Assembly (NCBI RefSeq): GCF_002300165.1
Contig: NZ_MLCE01000018.1
Coordinates: 62,001-126,000, forward strand
Direction: 5' to 3'
Origin: Streptomyces sp. Tue6028
Lineage (GTDB): Bacteria; Actinomycetota; Actinomycetes; Streptomycetales; Streptomycetaceae
DNA: 64,000 bases
Part shown: piece after piece, positions 44,711 to 53,288 of the stretch
Layout of the letters: every line of letters begins with the position of its first letter
How positions within the stretch are numbered: position 1 is the first letter of the stretch
Made by a program: the position numbers and the translations under genes
The notes under the pieces: model-generated
Database searches by the model: none
What the model was told of the DNA's origin: nothing
Seen by the model: only the letters and a program-made list of their open reading frames with translations

Positions 44711-44740
44711 TTGACAAACCGGAAAGTTGGTTTCTAGCGT
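44711..44740 (+). promoter_or_regulatory. sigma-70 promoter with embedded butyrolactone-receptor-type operator
   Basis: -35 TTGACA (44711-44716), 18-bp spacer, -10 TAGCGT (44735-44740). The spacer holds AAACC-GGAAAGTT-GGTTT (44716-44733), a palindrome of the ARE type bound by ArpA/ScbR-like receptors. It is 57 bp upstream of the second receptor gene. Confidence 0.65.
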
Positions 44741-44796
44741 CGCCTGCGAAGGACAAGAGGCTGCCAAGTGACAAGGAGCGTCCGGGTGGTTGCGTC

Positions 44797-45414
44797 GTGG
44801 TGAAGCAGGAGAGGTCCGGGCGAACCAGAGGCAACCTGATCCGAGCGGCCTCCACGGTCTTCGACCAGGTCGGCTACGAGCGCGCCACGCTGCTGGTGAT
44901 CAGCGAACTCGCCCAGGTGACCAAGGGCGCGCTGTCCTTCCACTTCGCGGCCAAGTCCGACCTCGCACGCGCCGTCCAGGCCGAGGCCTGCACCGCGTCG
45001 GGCGCCCTCCTCGCCCAGCAGGCGGAGCGGCGGGGACCCGGCTTCGACATCGCCGTCGACATGGCCCACACGCTCGTCCGCCTCCTGGAGACCGACGTCG
45101 TCGTGCGCGCCGGCACCCGGCTCACCCAGGAGATCGACACACCGGACGACCCGTCGGTGCACTGTCACCTCAACTGGCTCGGCAGCCTCTACCGGACCCT
45201 GCGTCGCGCCAGGACCGACGGCTCCCTGCTGCCCGGCGTGGACGTCCGCCCGGCCGCCACCCTCATGATGTCCCTGATCACCGGCACCTCGTCCCTGACC
45301 CGCACACACACCGAACTCGCCTTCGGCAAAAGCCCGTTCAGCTCCCGCGAGTCGGCCGAACAGCGCCTGACCCGCATGATCCAACTGGTCCGCCCGGCGC
45401 TGTCGGGTCCTTGA
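44797..45414 (+). CDS. second gamma-butyrolactone-receptor-like TetR regulator
   Basis: 205 residues. HTH: RGNLIRAASTVFDQVGYERA then TLLVISELAQVTKGALSFHF and AAKSDLARAVQ, clearly akin to the preceding gene and to ScbR-type proteins, with SFHF instead of YFHF. The ligand domain keeps a Trp (HCHLNWLGSLYRTL). Two consecutive GTG codons at 44797 and 44800 could start it. Its promoter contains an ARE-like operator, so autorepression or repression by the neighbour is expected. The pair probably arose by duplication or they form a receptor/pseudo-receptor pair. Confidence 0.85.
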   Translation: MVKQERSGRTRGNLIRAASTVFDQVGYERATLLVISELAQVTKGALSFHFAAKSDLARAVQAEACTASGALLAQQAERRGPGFDIAVDMAHTLVRLLETDVVVRAGTRLTQEIDTPDDPSVHCHLNWLGSLYRTLRRARTDGSLLPGVDVRPAATLMMSLITGTSSLTRTHTELAFGKSPFSSRESAEQRLTRMIQLVRPALSGP

Positions 45415-45671
45415 GCGCCCCTCCGCGGGGAGCCGTGGGCGACACCGGAACACCCTGCCGCCCCCCACGGCCCCACACCCGCGAAGTGCGCCTTTCCGCA
45501 GGTCAGCAGCCCTCTCCGAACGGACCGACCCCTCTCCCAGGAAAGTCCCCCCGGCCGTCGGATCACCAACCGCTACACTGTGGGCGGTGGCACAGCCGCA
45601 CCCCGGCCGCGCCACCGAAAGCTCTGTCGGAATCAGACCCGGACGCCCGGACCATGATCCGCCAGAACCCC

Positions 45672-45744
45672 GCCTTCGTAGCTCAGGGGATAGAGCACCG
45701 CTCTCCTAAAGCGGGTGTCGCAGGTTCGAATCCTGCCGGGGGCA
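45672..45744 (+). tRNA. tRNA-Arg (anticodon CCT), integration site of the island
   Basis: 73-nt cloverleaf: acceptor GCCTTCG/CGGGGGC, D arm GCTC/GAGC, anticodon stem CCGCT/AGCGG around CTCCTAA (anticodon CCT), T arm GCAGG-TTCGAAT-CCTGC. No encoded CCA. The segment 45701-45745 recurs downstream, marking it as the attachment core. Confidence 0.95.
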
Positions 45745-45745
45745 C
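45701..45745 (+). repeat. att core A (3' half of tRNA-Arg)
   Basis: 45-bp sequence from CTCTCCTAAAGCGGG to the end of the tRNA plus one base, identical to 51785-51829 and, over 43 bp with one change, to 55410-55452. Direct repeats of a tRNA 3' end are the footprint of tyrosine-integrase-mediated insertion. Confidence 0.9.
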
Positions 45746-45753
45746 AGACAGAA

Positions 45754-45792
45754 GGGCCAGCTCAGGAGGGGTTTCCTCCCGAGCTGGCCCTT
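45754..45792 (+). terminator. terminator after tRNA-Arg
   Basis: GGGCCAGCTC/GAGCTGGCCC with an inner GGAGG/CCTCC stem, ending in TT. A relative follows att core C. Confidence 0.8.
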
Positions 45793-46066
45793 CGCCGTGT
45801 TCGGCGCCGTGCCACTCGCGTGCCACTACGTCCGGGTTCAGTCGTTGCCGTCCTGGTCGGAGAGGTCTCCCTCACCGTCACGGATCATGGCGCCGAGGGT
45901 CAGCAATGGTCCGAACACGGTCGCCCGAGAGGTCCCAGGGCGCCACTCGGTCGCATCTCGTTTGGGGGCGGACGCGGCCTGAGGGAGACACCTGACGGCC
46001 GCCGCTGGCTGTCTAGTCCCAGGTGATGCTTGACGTTCTGGTCTCAGCTGATGCTTGACGGTGGGC
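45793..46066. other. island left arm with GTGCCAC motifs
   Basis: Contains two GTGCCAC motifs (45809-45832), as also seen after att core C, which are candidate integrase arm sites. On the minus strand an open frame ending at 45838 (GAMIRDGEGDLSDQDGND at its C-terminus) occupies the place where an integrase C-terminus would be expected, but I cannot assign it. TGATGCTTGAC is directly repeated (46024-46062) next to the IS481-type gene and may be its end sequence. Confidence 0.4.
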
Positions 46067-47095
46067 CTAGACAACATCGGAGACTTCACGGGGTTTGTTC
46101 GCTTTCACGTTGCGGACTGGGACGTCGGTGGTACGCCGGATGACGCGGACCTGGCCGTCCAGTTCGACGGTGATCGTCGTCTCCGACACGTGCACGGTCA
46201 CCGTCTGTCCCGCGTACGTCCGTCCCAGCGAGACGACCTGGCGGCAGACCATGACCGTGCCCGTCGCGCTGATCCGCCGCTGCACGCGGACCGGCTCCAC
46301 TCGCGGCCTTGGCGGCGGGCCTGCGGGCCGCAGGCCGCGCAGACGCTGGACCTCCTCGGGGCTGAGCGGGTTGGGCCGCACCCGCAGCAGTTCCCGCGAG
46401 GAGGGGTCGAAGAACGACAGCGTCTCGTCGTCGACGCGGATACCCACCCGGCGGCCGCCCAAGATCTCCGCCGCCAGCACCTGATGCCCGCCCAGGCCCA
46501 CCAGACCGCTGTTGTTCACGACCCGGTCCACCTCGAACGCCGCTCCGTCACCGGCCGGCAGCGGTGCCGGTCCGGCCGCGCGTCCGCCCCGGGCCGCCAG
46601 CATCGCTAGATCAGAGACGGACAGGTGTGAACGCACGGTCTTGATCCGTGTCCCGGCGATCAGCAGATGGATCACCGAGGTGTCGGCCCAGAACGTCACC
46701 GTCAGCCCTGAGCGGGCCGGACCGAGCCAGAACTGCTTGCCCGCGACCTGCAGATTCCCACTCGCAGGCACCACCCGCTCGAACTCTACCGGCCCACCGT
46801 GCTCCACCGGCACCGCTTCCGGGGCCAGCTCAGGCGGGCCCGCAGGAACGGGCACTGCCTCGGCCGGATCCGGCTCCCCAGGAGGCGTCCGCTGCTGCGG
46901 CACCAGCGCGAGCACGGCAGGCACCCGCACGCCCAGCACGTCCCGCTCCTGTTCGGGAACCGACGTGAACCGGTCTCCCGGAGACTGCATGTCCAACGCC
47001 TGATGCGGCCGCTCGGAGTTGTACTCCCGCACCCACCCATCCAACGCCGCCTGAGCAGCCTCGACACTCTCGAACGCACCGCAGTCCCGCGCACG
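46067..47095 (-). pseudogene. IS481-type transposase, N-terminally truncated
   Basis: The surviving part starts in the end of the DDE integrase core (DCGAFESVEAAQAALDGWVR then EYNSERPHQALDM) and continues through the long C-terminal extension typical of Streptomyces IS481 transposases (IHLLIAGTRIKTVRSHLSVS, VHVSETTITVELDG). The first two catalytic acids and the helix-turn-helix are absent. Upstream sequence turns into unrelated Arg/Ala-coding DNA at about 47095, so the break is an old truncation. A TTG at 47044 could still start a 325-residue peptide. Confidence 0.75.
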
Positions 47096-47302
47096 GCGCG
47101 GGCGCGCGCCGCCTTTGCGGCGCGGCCTGCCTCCTGTCTGCGCCCCGGCTGGCCGCGCCCGGCGGCGCGCTGCGTGTATGCGGGCAAGGGCGGGACGTTA
47201 TCCGCGAGTCACAGACGATGCCTCCGGCGAGGGATCGGCCGGCACCGGGATGGAAGGGGCGCCGTTCCCGACTGCGGGCCCATGGGTGGCGAGGGGTTGT
47301 GG

Positions 47303-47453
47303 GCTCCCATCCCGTCCGCCATCGACCCAGGCAGAGCCGAGCAGACGCGGCCCATGGCGTCCAGGTCGTTCGTACAGTGGCGCGCTCCACCTGGACGCCA
47401 TGAACCACGCCCGCTCCACAGACATGTGGGTCGACGGCGGACGGGATGGGAGC
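47303..47453. repeat. 151-bp imperfect palindrome
   Basis: Outer arms GCTCCCATCCCGTCCGCC (47303-47320) and its exact complement (47436-47453), inner arms CATGGCGTCCAGGT (47353-47366) and ACCTGGACGCCATG (47389-47402); both are centred near 47378 and the DNA between is partly complementary. No coding potential. It lies 138 bp before the kinase gene. It could be a miniature transposon, a large cruciform or RNA hairpin. Confidence 0.85.
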
Positions 47454-47590
47454 TGGGGCGAGTCGTGAGCGGGTCGCCCCGTCTTGCCCTTTTCTCGGAT
47501 TCTCACCCCGCAAGCCCCAAAAAAACCTTAACCTGACTAGGCACCAAAAGAGGAAGGCAAGCGAAAAGCAACCGTCAGGAGGATAACAAA

Positions 47591-48769
47591 ATGATCGACC
47601 CCACCGAGTTGATGCTGGCCGACCTCTCAAATTCTTACGCGGAAACAAAAGTTTCGAATGCTTTTCTGCGTCTATACGCGAGCGATCCTCAATTCGGCCG
47701 TGCCTTCGCTAGCCTTCACGAACGACTAAACGAGCATTTCGAATCCATTAACGACAGAGCGGAGACGACCCGCCACTACTGGGCCGAGCCAAGCAGGGGG
47801 ATGTTCGCGCTCATCAAGGAAATCACAAACTTCCTCGAGTCTCTCAAGCATGCCGGAATGCAGGCGCACCTCGCGGAGTCCTATGTAGGCGCAATAAAGA
47901 GCTGCCAGTCTTGGCTGGAACGCAGCGGGGGCAGCACCATCCCGGACGACTTCGAGCAGATTGCCATTGTCAAATACGAGCCAGTTTTTTCGCGCCCAGA
48001 AACGGAGATCAAACTGAAGAAGTCCAGTCAGCGCACCCAGCTGCAGCTGATAGGTGAAGGCTCGTACGCCAAGGTTTTCTCGTTCGCCGATCCTGACTAT
48101 GGAATCAAATTCGCCGTCAAGCGCGCCAATAAGGACTTGAGCGAACGGGATCTTCATCGGTTCCAGCAAGAGTTCGAGATCCTCAAGCGCCTTAGATTTC
48201 CGTACATAGTCGAGGTATTCCAGTACGACGAAACCCGAAATGAATACCTAATGGAGTTTTGCGAGTCCACGCTCCGCAAGTACATCAAAAAGCGCAACAA
48301 TACGCTGCCCTTTTCATCGCGGAAGAGAATTGCGCTGCAATTCCTCTACGGCGTCAACTACATCCATAGCGAAGGGCTGCTTCATCGCGATGTCAGCCTC
48401 CAGAACGTTCTAGTGAAGACCTTCAACGGTGGGGCTGTTCTTGTAAAGTTGTCAGACTTCGGCCTCGCCAAGGACAAGAATTCCGAGTTCACACGAACAA
48501 AGACAGAGATGCGGGGAACTTATCGAGACCCCCTCCTGGCGAACTTCAAGGACTACGGCGTACGCAACGAAATCTACTCGATCGGCTGGGTGCTTTCCTA
48601 TATCTTCACCGGGAGAGAGGCCCTGATGTCCCAAGATGATGCGCTGAGTCAGATCGTGCGGAAATGTGCGGCACATGATGTCGCCCATCGCTATGGGAGC
48701 GTGCGCGAACTGATTGGTGACGTCGAGAGACTGGAGTCCACCCCGCCACCCACGGACGCTCCGGCATAA
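47591..48769 (+). CDS. Hanks-type Ser/Thr protein kinase, low GC, accessory
   Basis: 392 residues. N-terminal helical domain of unknown family (about 1-145), then a full kinase domain: glycine loop GEGSYAKV (155-162), VAIK-type lysine K177, helix-C E194 in QQEFEILKRL, catalytic loop HRDVSLQN (D267, N272), DFG (289-291), and a GTYRDPLL activation segment. No membrane segment, unlike house-keeping PknB types. Codons such as aaa, ttt and cta are frequent and GC is near 52 percent, far below the flanks, so it is a recent arrival. AGGAGG precedes the ATG. It may be cargo with a phage-defence or signalling role; that is inference. Confidence 0.88.
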   Translation: MIDPTELMLADLSNSYAETKVSNAFLRLYASDPQFGRAFASLHERLNEHFESINDRAETTRHYWAEPSRGMFALIKEITNFLESLKHAGMQAHLAESYVGAIKSCQSWLERSGGSTIPDDFEQIAIVKYEPVFSRPETEIKLKKSSQRTQLQLIGEGSYAKVFSFADPDYGIKFAVKRANKDLSERDLHRFQQEFEILKRLRFPYIVEVFQYDETRNEYLMEFCESTLRKYIKKRNNTLPFSSRKRIALQFLYGVNYIHSEGLLHRDVSLQNVLVKTFNGGAVLVKLSDFGLAKDKNSEFTRTKTEMRGTYRDPLLANFKDYGVRNEIYSIGWVLSYIFTGREALMSQDDALSQIVRKCAAHDVAHRYGSVRELIGDVERLESTPPPTDAPA

Positions 48770-48891
48770 CACTTCTGGGCGAGCCCTCCGACATCCACGG
48801 CTGGCATCAACGGTGTTGGACGGGCGTGCACAGCAACGCATCCGCCTGGCCGTCACACCAGCCATCAGCAGCACCTGGAGCGAGGGCGGAT

Positions 48892-48907
48892 CGAACTTAC
48901 AAGGCGG
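48892..48907 (+). repeat. 16-bp repeat shared with the tRNA-Val remnant
   Basis: CGAACTTACAAGGCGG occurs here and at 53289-53304, where it leads into a tRNA-Val(TAC) 3' half. The shared part spans the anticodon loop. It may be a worn attachment core. Confidence 0.45.
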
Positions 48908-48950
48908 CGCTCACCGGGCCCAGGGCTGGTGTGCCAAGTAGGGTCCGCTC

Positions 48951-49199
48951 GTGACTACTTCTCCCGAGCACGTCGACAACAGAGATGACCTCGCCGCCTT
49001 CGTTCGTTCGCTGCATCGCAGCCACGCCGAGGACGGAAGCTCATGGGAGAACGCGGACCTCCCGAGCTTCCTGGAGGCCTTGGCGGCATGGATCGACGAC
49101 GCGGACGGCTGGTACAGCAACACCGGCCGCAAGGTGCCGGCCAGCGGTGACTGGAGGTTCTTCGCACGAGCCCTGCAAGCGGCGACGATCTACGAGTGA
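48951..49199 (+). CDS. DUF7660-like small protein
   Basis: 82 residues: NRDDLAAFVRSLHRSHAEDG followed by SSWENADLPSFLEALAAWID and DADGWYSNTGRKVPASGDWR then FFARALQAATIYE. The W-E-N...FLEALAAW...GWY pattern is that of small proteins annotated DUF7660, often near toxin, immunity or mobile genes; I know no function. GTG start at 48951. It lies 181 bp after the kinase on the same strand, not obviously co-transcribed. Confidence 0.7.
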   Translation: MTTSPEHVDNRDDLAAFVRSLHRSHAEDGSSWENADLPSFLEALAAWIDDADGWYSNTGRKVPASGDWRFFARALQAATIYE

Positions 49200-49566
49200 T
49201 CTAGGCCGTGTCGAATGCGCGTCGAAGTCGAGTGGCAGCCCGTCCCCGGCGCGCGTGATTGCCCAGGCCACGGGCCGATTCCAGGTGAACGCACCAGGCG
49301 CCTTCTGAGCGCTCGGCCGTTCCGAACGTGCCACAGCCGTGCCACATCGTGCGGTCAATCACGGTCAACGACGGTCCGCCACAGTCGAGATGCACCATTC
49401 GCTTGGACTGGCGCTACGGCCGAACTGACCTGGGCACCCTCGCCACCGGCTACGTCCTCCCTTACAAGGCAGCGGTTGCCACAGCCGGTCGCTTCACCAC
49501 ATGACGGGTCGTGGCAACCCCGCTGGCAGAGCGACAGACGAACCAGGTCGACCGCAAGCTCTCTTG
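49200..49566. other. island stretch with GTGCCAC motifs, no gene recognised
   Basis: Holds GTGCCACAGCCGTGCCAC near 49329 and CGGTCAATCACGGTCAAC near 49354, resembling the sequences beside the att cores. No protein with family features. Confidence 0.4.
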
Positions 49567-49812
49567 CTACGCCTGCGGCCCCTCGGCATCCCTGCGGCTG
49601 GACACGACATGCCGCGCGATCGTGGACAAGGCCAGCTCACGATCCTCGTCAACCACAAGCCAACCCTTGCCCAGGAGCGATCGCAGCACTGAGCGAACCT
49701 CTTCACCCAGCTCCTCCGCCAAGTCGTCATCCGTGGGGAAGAGGCCATCCTGGACGAGGCTCGCCACGTGGAACACGACGACTTCCTCCCCCGCGGTGAT
49801 GTTGAAGTCCAT
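49567..49812 (-). CDS. small hypothetical protein
   Basis: 81 residues from the ATG at 49812: MDFNITAGEEVVVFHVASLV then QDGLFPTDDDLAEELGEEVR and SVLRSLLGKGWLVVDEDREL. The pattern of acidic helices and a strand could be a small winged helix, but no family is recognised. No strong ribosome site; supported mainly by an amino-acid composition unlike that of the antisense frames. Confidence 0.5.
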   Translation of the reverse strand: MDFNITAGEEVVVFHVASLVQDGLFPTDDDLAEELGEEVRSVLRSLLGKGWLVVDEDRELALSTIARHVVSSRRDAEGPQA

Positions 49813-50114
49813 GACGTGAAGGTATGCGAGCCCCTTGGCCGCAACACGCCGGGGCCCTGTCGTCACGGGCCGGCCGTCACGGCGTGCTCTGGTCGACGGC
49901 ACCGACGGCGTGACCGAGGCCCGTGGGGGCGGAGCGGGGCATACGCGTGCGTGGTCGGTCGGGGCGCACCGCCGCCGTGGCTGACTGTCGTCGGCTGAGG
50001 TTCAGACGGGGCGTGTCGACGGCGCCGGCCGTCAGTCGAGCCGGGCCGAAGCTGGGCCGTCTCTGGGCCGTCCGACGCTGCTCGACAGCGGCCAATGACG
50101 ACCAATGACGACGG
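49813..50114. other. island stretch, no gene recognised
   Basis: Contains GTGGCTGACTGTCGTCGGCT near 49977, which is repeated with changes at about 51639 (ATGGCTGACTATCGTCAGCT), and a duplicated AATGACGACC near 50093. Probable remnants of element ends. Confidence 0.35.
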
Positions 50115-50294
50115 CTAAGCGTACGAGCCCACCGCCTCTGAGCAGCGAAAACACAGGTAACCAAGATCCCCGGCAAGACCCAGGACGGTGGCCAGACTCG
50201 CACCGACCAGCAACGCGGCCCTCAGCTCCGCATAGTTGCCAAGCACGCCAAACCGGGCAAGTGCCACCGCTCGCATGTTGATCTCGTCGTTCAC
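50115..50294 (-). CDS. small hypothetical protein with hydrophobic centre
   Basis: 59 residues from a GTG at 50294, preceded by GGAGGG at ideal spacing. Sequence runs MNDEINMRAVALARFGVLGN then YAELRAALLVGASLATVLGL and AGDLGYLCFRCSEAVGSYA. The stretch 26-41 is hydrophobic and a C-x2-C pair (48-51) lies in the tail. The strong ribosome site is the main evidence. Function unknown. Confidence 0.55.
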   Translation of the reverse strand: MNDEINMRAVALARFGVLGNYAELRAALLVGASLATVLGLAGDLGYLCFRCSEAVGSYA

Positions 50295-50747
50295 TGAACC
50301 CTCCGTATCAACTGTCTTGCTCTCCTCTGTAAGACGCCCCTGCGGTAGATGAAGCGGCAGTCCTTGTCGACCGCGTACCACCACAGGGCGACACGGAGCT
50401 ACTCGCGCGTCAAGGCCGGGGGCCGCTGCCCTCGGCCTTGAAAAACATGGCGCAGCAGTCGGTGATCTGCCAGCCCAGGGTGTTGCTCTGGCGGCTTCCA
50501 TGAGCTGGCATGCTCGCAGCCGTGAAGCCCCGAAGGCTTGGTCTGAGGGCGTCGATCTCCTCGGCAGTGAGAACTGACAGGCTGCTCACCCCCACTGGGC
50601 GAAGTAGCTGCGGACGGCAGAGTCAGGGGATGACTGCCCGACGCACAGGAAGCTTACGGGGCCGTGATCACTCGCGCCAAAGCAGCGCCACCCCAAAGCC
50701 GCTCCGCCGACCTAAATCGTGCAACCACGCCCTACAGTTGCGGCACC
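50295..50747. other. island stretch with a 39-bp block shared with 55755
   Basis: 453 bp with no gene recognised. 50648-50686 (starting GGAAGCTTACGGGGCC) recurs at 55755-55793 with two changes; both copies lie about 60-75 bp upstream of an island gene on the plus strand. Confidence 0.5.
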
Positions 50748-51617
50748 ATGACCAGCATGGACCTTGAAGGAATAGCCGCCCTGTCCGCGGCCGCAGTAGC
50801 GTTCATTGGGATTCCCGCCAGCATGCTCATCGGCCGATGGCAGATGAAGGCCGGCTTGCGCACGGCGGAGGCCACCAGCGAGGCGGGGTTGGCTCAGGCA
50901 AGGTCCGCATACCGTGCAGCGTTGGACGCCGTTCGCGCCGAAGCGAACGCTGCTCACCTGCAGTGGCGCCGTGGTATCCAACGTGAGGCATACGCCTCAT
51001 TCCTCCTCGCCGCGAATCGCACAAAGGAACTAGGTGAGCGATTCGTCATGGACAGTGAGGGAGATCTGTCAGCGGAGAGCATCAGAGCCGGGAAGGCCGC
51101 TATCGACGACGCTCTGGCGACCCTCAAGGCAGCCCAAACAATCATCGAGTTGGAAGGTCCTGATGACGTAGCCGCTCCTGCCGCGGGAATGACCAACGCC
51201 GCTCAGAGGATGGCCTATTACTTCGGTAAGCAGGCCATTTACGAGAGAGCGCTGGGCAGACTCGGCCGAATGATGGATGATCAATCGCCGAGTGTGAGGG
51301 CTGCTGCTGAGGAACTCATGCAGGCACTAGTTGCCCTGGGCCGTCTCCGCTCTGCAAGCTCCTCAGAACCCGATGAGCTGGGTGGGCTGGATACTCATGA
51401 AGCCCGAGTGGCGATGCGGTGCTGCCAGGAGGCTCAGACCGCGTTGCCACCGGATGCTCTGAACGACGAGGAGTTCGGAGCCCTCCTGGAGGGGTTCCGG
51501 TCTCGTCCTCCAATGCTCAGCAGCGCACATGCCGATGCCGAGCAACAATTCAGCGAGGCGGAAACACACTTCGTCCGCGCTGCCAAAATCGAGCTACATA
51601 GCGAAGCTGCTCTGTAA
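50748..51617 (+). CDS. hypothetical protein with one N-terminal membrane helix
   Basis: 289 residues. A hydrophobic helix at about 6-28 (GIAALSAAAVAFIGIPASML) is followed by a long alanine-rich, largely helical cytoplasmic part (TAEATSEAGLAQARSAYRAA, LQWRRGIQREAYASFLLAAN), probably coiled coil. Such one-helix plus coil proteins are common on actinobacterial mobile elements, but no family is recognised. ATG at 50748; upstream block is shared with the gene at 55869. Confidence 0.65.
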   Translation: MTSMDLEGIAALSAAAVAFIGIPASMLIGRWQMKAGLRTAEATSEAGLAQARSAYRAALDAVRAEANAAHLQWRRGIQREAYASFLLAANRTKELGERFVMDSEGDLSAESIRAGKAAIDDALATLKAAQTIIELEGPDDVAAPAAGMTNAAQRMAYYFGKQAIYERALGRLGRMMDDQSPSVRAAAEELMQALVALGRLRSASSSEPDELGGLDTHEARVAMRCCQEAQTALPPDALNDEEFGALLEGFRSRPPMLSSAHADAEQQFSEAETHFVRAAKIELHSEAAL

Positions 51618-51784
51618 GGCCCGGCGTCCCCGCCATCATGGCTGACTATCGTCAGCTGAGGTTCGTGCCACAACGGTGCCAGATGCAGCGGCCAGTCACG
51701 GTCAACACCGGTGCCCTGCGGCCGAGTAGCTGCTCACTTCCTCGGCCAGCGAAGTCACAGCTCAGGCCCGAGATCACCCATCCT

Positions 51785-51829
51785 CTCTCCTAAAGCGGGT
51801 GTCGCAGGTTCGAATCCTGCCGGGGGCAC
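51785..51829 (+). repeat. att core B (tRNA-Arg 3' half)
   Basis: 45 bp identical to 45701-45745. The 5' half of the tRNA is missing, so this is an attachment-site remnant and the right boundary of the first element. Confidence 0.9.
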
Positions 51830-51834
51830 CAGTT

Positions 51835-51876
51835 CAGAAGGGGGGACCTACCGAATTCGGTAGGTCCCCCCTTCTG
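51835..51876. terminator. 42-bp perfect palindrome after att core B
   Basis: CAGAAGGGGGGACCTACCGA and its complement meet without a loop at AATT. It occupies the position that terminators hold after the other two att cores, but shares no sequence with them. Confidence 0.7.
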
Positions 51877-52121
51877 ACATCCAGATCTGACTGTGAGGAT
51901 GGCGATGGCACCGTCCAAGGGGTCTGACCCTCCGACTGACCGACGCATGCTGTCCTGTTGATGATTTGTCGGCCGCTTCGGGCGGTGCCGTCCGCGCGCG
52001 GCCGGTCGGGCGTTTGTGACTTCATAGGAGCCCGGCCAAAGGTCCCATCACAGTCTTGTCCTCCCGCCCGACCGGCGCGTGCCATCCCTCATGCATCGCA
52101 CGGAAGGACAGCGTCATCAGC
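51877..52121 (+). ncRNA. non-coding left end of IS110, candidate bridge-RNA region
   Basis: 245 bp between the palindrome and the transposase start. IS110-group elements are known to encode a structured bridge RNA in this place. Stem-forming sequence is visible (CGGCCGCTTCGGGCGGTGCC, CCCGGCC..., GCCCGACCGGCGCG). No loop assignments were possible by eye. Confidence 0.35.
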
Positions 52122-53185
52122 ATGGCAGACGAGACAGCGGTGGAAGTCGGTGTCGACACCCACACCGACTTCCACCAAGCCGCCGTGATCGACTCCATCG
52201 GCCAGCACCTGGCCACCCAGGCCTTTCCCACCACGCCCGACGGCTATCACCGGCTCCTGAACTGGCTCCGCTCCCACGGCGACCTCATCGCCGTGGGCGT
52301 CGAGGGCACCGGAGCCTACGGCTGCGAACTCGCCCGGCACCTGCGGCAGAACCACGTCACCGTGATCGAGGTGGACCGCCCCGACCGCCGAGCCCGCAGG
52401 ACAGCCGGCAAGTCCGACCCATCGACGCCTTCGCCGCCGCAACAGCCGTCCTCACCGGCCGGGCAAGCGGCACACCCAAGGCCCGCGACGGCATCGTGGA
52501 AGCCGTCCGCTCCCTACGGGTGGTCCGCCGCTCGGCCGTCAAGGCCCGCACACAGACCATCAACCAGATCCGCACCCTCATCATCACCGCGCCCAGCGAA
52601 GTCCGCGAACAGCTGCGCGCCCTGGCCCCAGCCGAGCTGATCAAGCACCTGGCCCGTTCCCGCCCCGGCGCACAGACCAGCGACCCGGCCTGCGCGATCA
52701 GGGTCGCCCTGCGGCGCCTGGCCCGCCGCCACCAGTACCTCACGACAGAGATCGACGATGCCGATGCCGAACTGAAGACACTGATGACCCAAGCAGCACC
52801 TGAGCTGGTCGCGTTACCCGGTGTCGGCATCGAGACCGCCGCCCAGCTCCTGATCACCGCGGGTGACAATCCCGAGCGACTGACCTCGGAGGCATCCTTC
52901 GCCCACCTGTGCGCAGCGGCACCCGTCCCAGCCAGCTCGGGCCGCACCAACAGGCACCGTCTCCATCGCGGCGGCGACCGCCGGGCCAACCACGCACTCC
53001 ACATGATCCCGCTGGTCCGCATGCGCTACGACAAACGCACCCAGGAATACGTCGCCCGCCGCACCACCGAAGGGATGTCCAAGAAGGACATCCTGCGCTG
53101 CCTAAAACGCTTCATCGCCCGCGAGGTCTACAAGCACCTCACCGGCCAACACACCTCACCGAAGCCACTCATCGAGACCGCTTGA
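52122..53185 (+). pseudogene. IS110 family transposase, frameshifted
   Basis: Two frames together give a full IS110 enzyme. Frame 1 (52122 to about 52425): VGVDTHTDFHQAAVIDS, VGVEGTGAYGCELARHL, RRTAGKSDP, with the first Asp and the Glu of the DEDD site. Frame 2 (about 52420-53185): IDAFAAATAVLTGRASGTPK, the Transposase_20 domain LPGVGIETAAQLLITAGDNP, and SSGRTNRHRLHRGGDRRANH with the catalytic Ser region. A C appears to be missing in the codons for SDP-ID, exactly at the third acid, so the enzyme should be dead unless frameshifting occurs. Confidence 0.85.
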
Positions 53186-53210
53186 CGGCCTATAGGAGCT
53201 TCATCAACGA

Positions 53211-53248
53211 CACCGGACGAGCGCGTACACATGCACCCTCGTCCGGTG
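53211..53248. terminator. hairpin at the right end of IS110
   Basis: CACCGGACGAG/CTCGTCCGGTG around a 16-base loop, 26 bp after the transposase stop. Confidence 0.55.
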
Positions 53249-53288
53249 GAACGGGCGGCAGTTCACAACGCCAATACGGACTTCGGAG

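Noticed and set aside
43743..45414. Start of an antibiotic biosynthetic cluster
   Set aside because: Butyrolactone-type regulators are present, but no synthase, PKS, NRPS or tailoring set occurs in the window.
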